This document shows, piece by piece, positions 8,191 to 11,876 of a stretch of 11,876 nucleotides of DNA (positions are counted from its first letter, which is position 1; each line of letters begins with the position of its first letter). The translations under genes and the position numbers were made by a program. A model generated the notes under the pieces. The model was not told the origin of the DNA. It worked only from the letters and a program-made list of their open reading frames with translations, and made no database searches. This DNA comes from Monoraphidium neglectum (lineage: Eukaryota > Chlorophyta > Chlorophyceae > Sphaeropleales > Selenastraceae), in the NCBI RefSeq assembly GCF_000611645.1, contig NW_014011827.1, positions 1 through 11,876 of the forward strand, given 5' to 3'.

Positions 8191-8759
8191 GACAAGGCCT
8201 GCCGTCCCCATCATTATTGGATTACCCACCGTATGACGCACGCTCACGATATCAAACCTGCCGTTACTGAGGCTCCCGCGTAACACGGTTCTCTGGGTGG
8301 GGTTGCCGCTCAATTTGTTATGCGGCGGGTAGCCCCGCCCCCCGGAGCCCTGAATGGTCACTGCGCCATTGCTACCAGAACCCTCACCAGCGCCTGCATG
8401 TACCAACTCAAGCAAGGCTTGGATGGTTGCGGCTTGGATGGAACTTGGCAGGTTGGGTCCTGGCCTGCAGAGCCTGCAGTGAGGGTGGCGTGTGACGGAG
8501 GTTGGGCCGCCTGCCCCAATCAAGTTCGCCGCTTTGTACACAGATTACTCAACTTAATCCTGGCAGGGGGCAGTGCAAGACCAGCATGCAGTCAATAGCC
8601 ACTTTGCCCAGCAATGCGCAAGGTGTGCGAGCGAAGGGGGGGGGGTGTAAGTGACGACGACACGCTGTGGTGTGGAAGACGGTGGTGGATTGGACAGGCT
8701 CGCAACGCGGCTGGTAGTGGAAGACGAACAAAACACGCAGATGCTGTTTTGCGGGGAGT
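8191..8759. other. Intergenic stretch without a recognisable gene
   Basis: About 570 bases between the SMG8 remnant and the duplicated 3' flank. Open frames here are short, disagree with one another and have no family-like motif. There is a run of nine or more G at about 8637-8645. I see no RNA gene, terminal repeat or transposase. Confidence 0.5.
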
Positions 8760-9349
8760 GGGTGGCAGGTGGGCTGATTTGCTAGCTGGTGTCGGTGTCC
8801 TTGAAACACGCGCGAACTTTGCCACTGACAGCGCGGTCAGTGGTGAAGTCAGACAGACAAGCACTTGTGATAACATGCAAATCAGCACAAAAACGATGCC
8901 AGAACCAACTAACACAAGGAATCACACATCAGGTAGGGACATGCAAGGAAGCAAAGCAAGCAAACTTTCTTGACAGCGCATGCATGTGCACGCGGTCGCG
9001 CGTGGGTGGGATGAGGTAATGCAGGGTGAGCACGCAGGGAGGCGTGGGTTGAGGGGTGCGTGCGGCAGGCAAGAAGGGGTGGCATGCAGCGTGCGCAATA
9101 CGCACAGCCCCGGCAGCACAGGTGACTGGTGTACAGCGACTGGTGGTGATATGCTCCTGTCGCTGTAGACAAAACAGCCGCCTCTCGAAACAACGTCTCA
9201 TCAGTGTGCCGGACAATGGTGGCCTGAGATTCATGTGTGTTTGTCTACAGTGTGGACTATAATACATGACTAAGGTGCAGGTCTAGGTGCACAAAATCGT
9301 CCATTAGCTATGTGACATCAGCACCGCCACGCATTTCACAGCCTGAGGG
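8760..9349. repeat. 3' flank of MYND gene B, duplicated behind gene A
   Basis: Counterpart of 4076-4634; the clearest match is 8988-9301. It starts right after the TAG of gene B (9350-9352). The copies differ by many substitutions and small indels, so the duplication is not recent. 8810-8960 has only weak similarity to the A copy. No gene is supported. Confidence 0.7.
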
Positions 9350-9739
9350 CTACGCGGGCCCCGCCATCGCCGCCTGCCCCGCCCGCCGCGCCTGCTCCTC
9401 GCGGCACACCGCTTTGTGCGCCGGCCAGTAGCCCATGTAGCACTCGTCAGAGCAAAACCACGCCAGACGGCAGCCGCGGCACAGGTGCAGCCGCGCGCCT
9501 GCGGCGCCTTCGGCCGCGCTGCACGCAGCGCATGCTGCGATCTGACGGCAGGTGGCACCCCTGGAGCCCGGCTGCTGCTGCTGCTGCTGCTGCTGCTGAG
9601 GCTGCTGCGGCGGCTGCTGCTGCTGCAGCTGCGGGTGCTGCTGCTGCGGGTGCTGCTGCTGCGGCTGCTGCTCCTCCTGCTGCCGCTGCAGCGGCGGCGA
9701 CGGCTGATGCTGCTGCGCCGCCTGGGGCTGCCGTGGCTG

Positions 9740-9788
<49 letters not shown>

Positions 9789-11876
9789 TCCGGTTGCTCC
9801 GGTTGCTCCGGTTGCTGCTGCTCCGGTTGCTGCTGCTCCCGTTGCCGTTGCTGGGGCGATTTCGCTGCAGATATGGCCTCGGCTGATGCAGCGCAATCCT
9901 CCTTCGCCTGCTGCTGCTGCTCGCTACGCTGCTCCTGCTGCTGTTCCTGCCGATGTCTTTGCAGTTCGCGCTGCTGCGCCGCCTGCTCCCAGGCGCCACT
10001 CACCCGCAGCTCCGCCAGCGCTGCGCGCGCCTCCGCCTCCACTGCTGTTGCTGAGGCGGCGCCGGCCGCCGCCGCCTCGGCAGCCAAGCGCAGGAGACCC
10101 TCCAAGGACCGCTCTGCGCGCTCCACCGCCGCCGCCGCCTCAGCCTGCCCAGCGGCTGCCTGCTCCCCGCCGCCAGTTGGGCTCGGCTGGTCTGCCTGTT
10201 TCTCATTTGGCCCGCCACCCTTCTTGCAGTTGCCGTGATTGTTGCTGGTGTTGTCGGCCCACCCGCTGCGGGCGCCGCCAGCGCCGTGCTGCGCCCACTC
10301 TGACGCCGCCCACTCCTCGACGACTCTCAGGAGGTCAGCCCCCTTGTCCGCCTCGCGGGCGTCCAGGCTTGCTGCCTGGGAAGCGGCAAACGCGAGCGCC
10401 CCCGGCGTCGCAGCCAGGTCGCCCCTGCCCGCCCGCTGGAAGTCGCAGAGCAGCCGCATCACCCTAACGCTGGTGTTGGTGCGCACGTCCACCAGTGCCA
10501 CCCAGGCGCGCCGCCGCACGTCTGTCGCGTCTGTTTCGGTGCCGCCCGCGGTTAACGCCTGCTGCTGCTGCTGCTGCTGCGCGTGCTGCGCGTGCTGCGC
10601 GTGCTGCGCGTGCTGCGCGTGCTGCGCGTGCTGCGCGTGCTGCGCGTGCTGCGCGTGCTGCTGCTGCTGCCGCTGCAGGTCCTGCTGCTGCTCAGGAGAG
10701 CTGTAAGCCAGCACTGCCGCAGCAAGTGCAGTCATAGCCTTGCGTTCGCCCGCAAGCCCCGGCACGGCCAGCGCATTGGCGACCAGCGGCAGAGCCCCCA
10801 AGGCGTGCAGCAACCCCAGCCAGCTGCCGGCCCTAATCCTGTCCTCGCCACCACCGCCGCCGCCACCACCGCCGCCGCCGCCGGTGCTGTGGTCCACCCG
10901 AGCCTCAACGAAAGCCACCATTGCCATCAACTGAAATATGTTGGCCAGGATAAGGCCCTCGACGCAGGCGGCGTCTCCCTTGGCGCGCACCGCCGCAAGC
11001 CCCATTCGTGCGCCGCAGACCAGCGCAGCTGCCGCGCCCGGCGCGGCCGCGACGCAGCTGACGCGCAGCGCGGCGCCAGGTTGCAGCTCAGCCTTGGTCG
11101 CGTGCACCAGGAAGCGCGCGGCTTGTGAGGTCGCTGCAAGAACGTATGGGCCTCCGTCGACCTCGGCGCCGCGCACGCGGCGGGCGGACTGGCCGATGAA
11201 GCCAAGCGCATGCCTTGCCAGCACCCCGCCGCAGGCTTCCAAGATAGCGTCGACGGGGCCAGCGATGGTCAGTTCGCGAATCGCACGCCAGATCCAAAAC
11301 GGCACATGCGGCTCCAAGCCAGGCACACGCGCAGACGCCGCAAGCAGCGGGAAGACGCGCGCTGCGTGCGCCGCGGCCGCAGCAGCGAGCGCTGCCATGG
11401 CCGCTGCGTCTTGCCGCACGGCGATGGGCAGGAGCCCCGCCAGCGAGGCGGCGGGGAGCGCGGCGTCCCCGCCCTTGGCCAGGCGCGAACAGATTACGTC
11501 CCAAGCGGCCCCCGCCGCGCTCGCCAGCAGCGCCGGCCACGCCGCGAGCGCCGCGCGCCCCTCCGCCCCGAGAACGGCCCCGCGCGCCGCCGCCTGCTGC
11601 TCGGCGGTGATGAACACCTCTGTCAACGCGACCATCAGCTGCACAGGATCAAATTGCTTGCACAGTTCACGGCTAAGGTCCTTTGGGCATTCTTGGGGTA
11701 GGGGGGCCAGCAGCCCCGCTAAGAACACGGCCTCGAGCGCCCCTGGCGGGCGCAAGGCGGCGACTGCCGTGGCGAGCCTCGCGTCCGTTGTGAACTCCTC
11801 TCGAAGCAGCTGAAACATGAGCATGGCAAGCAATAGCAATCGCACGCGCGCAAGCTCCGCGCGGGCGCCGCCGCCG
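9350..11876 (-). CDS. MYND-type zinc-finger protein with polyQ tracts, gene B (5' partial, 841 aa visible)
   Basis: Open from the right edge (first full codon at 11875) to TAG at 9350, with no internal intron needed. Colinear with gene A from its GGGG/RAHARLL region onward: shared RLAKGGDAALPA, LTIAGP-DAIL, CGG-LARHALGFIGQS, SCVAAAPGAAAALV, LMAMVAFVEA, RGDLAATPGALAF and AVPGLAGE-KAMTALAAAVLA. The first exon and about 60-140 N-terminal residues lie outside the window. Distinct features: a polyGly run (about 10853-10880), nine HAQ repeats (10579-10659), a Gln-rich region with PEQ units (about 9569-9985), and a MYND finger at 9404-9532 with all eight ligands (CAAC, CRGC, FCSDEC, H, C). The tail after the finger is 17 residues, ending AMAGPA. 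Function unknown; same family as gene A. Confidence 0.85.
9569..9800 (-). repeat. Gln-rich repeat region before the MYND finger of gene B
   Basis: Several CAG/CAA runs separated by Pro, His and Leu (units such as QQQHPQ), with a long run near 9737-9788 and PEQ units beyond it. Longer and more broken up than the corresponding tract in gene A. Confidence 0.85.
10579..10659 (-). repeat. 9-bp minisatellite coding (His-Ala-Gln)9 in gene B
   Basis: The unit GCGTGCTGC (plus strand) recurs nine times with perfect 9-nt spacing (starts 10581, 10590 ... 10653). It is in frame and flanked by CAG runs on both sides. Confidence 0.93.

Noticed and set aside
7329..8195. A 288-codon minus-strand frame upstream of and overlapping gene A
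   Set aside because: It runs through the SMG8 remnant and changes to nonsense relative to SMG8 after the frame break; no complete domain.
8191..8759. Possible transposable element between the repeats
   Set aside because: No terminal inverted repeats, target-site duplication, transposase or reverse transcriptase motif seen.
10579..10659. Regular short repeats, possible CRISPR array
   Set aside because: The unit is 9 bp with no spacers, in frame within a coding region; a coding minisatellite.

Overview
The window looks like nuclear DNA from a very GC-rich unicellular green alga (chlorophyte, Chlamydomonas- or Selenastraceae-like). This is inferred from genes with short GT-AG introns, Ala/Gly/Pro-rich proteins, long CAG-coded polyglutamine tracts, a duplicated alga-type MYND-finger gene, and the absence of bacterial-style operons. 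Every supported gene lies on the minus strand, so transcription runs right to left. No species can be named from the sequence alone.

Layout from right to left, in transcription order. (1) 11876-9350: MYND gene B, with its 5' end outside the window. (2) 9349-8200: its 3' flank and intergenic DNA. (3) about 8190-7665: a frameshifted, internally deleted fragment of an SMG8-like gene. (4) 7561-4635: MYND gene A, complete in two exons (predicted 927 aa) and a tandem paralogue of B. (5) 4634-4076: its 3' flank, clearly homologous to the 3' flank of B. (6) about 4000-3145: the 5' part of the SMG8 locus, with duplicated blocks and candidate exons. (7) 3144-1: SMG8, three well-supported exons, with the 3' end outside the window.

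The order MYND - 3' flank - SMG8 block occurs twice in the same orientation. The simplest reading is a tandem duplication of a MYND-SMG8 unit, after which the SMG8 copy behind gene B decayed and the one behind gene A stayed intact. SMG8 is a subunit of the SMG1-SMG8-SMG9 kinase complex of nonsense-mediated mRNA decay. The MYND proteins are of unknown function. Nothing in the sequence shows that the two act together; they are neighbours that were copied together.

Most long open frames here are shadows created by GC-rich composition and CAG/CTG repeats. The true SMG8 3' exon (1-1130) has no ATG of its own and is easily missed. Identification of SMG8 rests on recalled family motifs, not on a database search.
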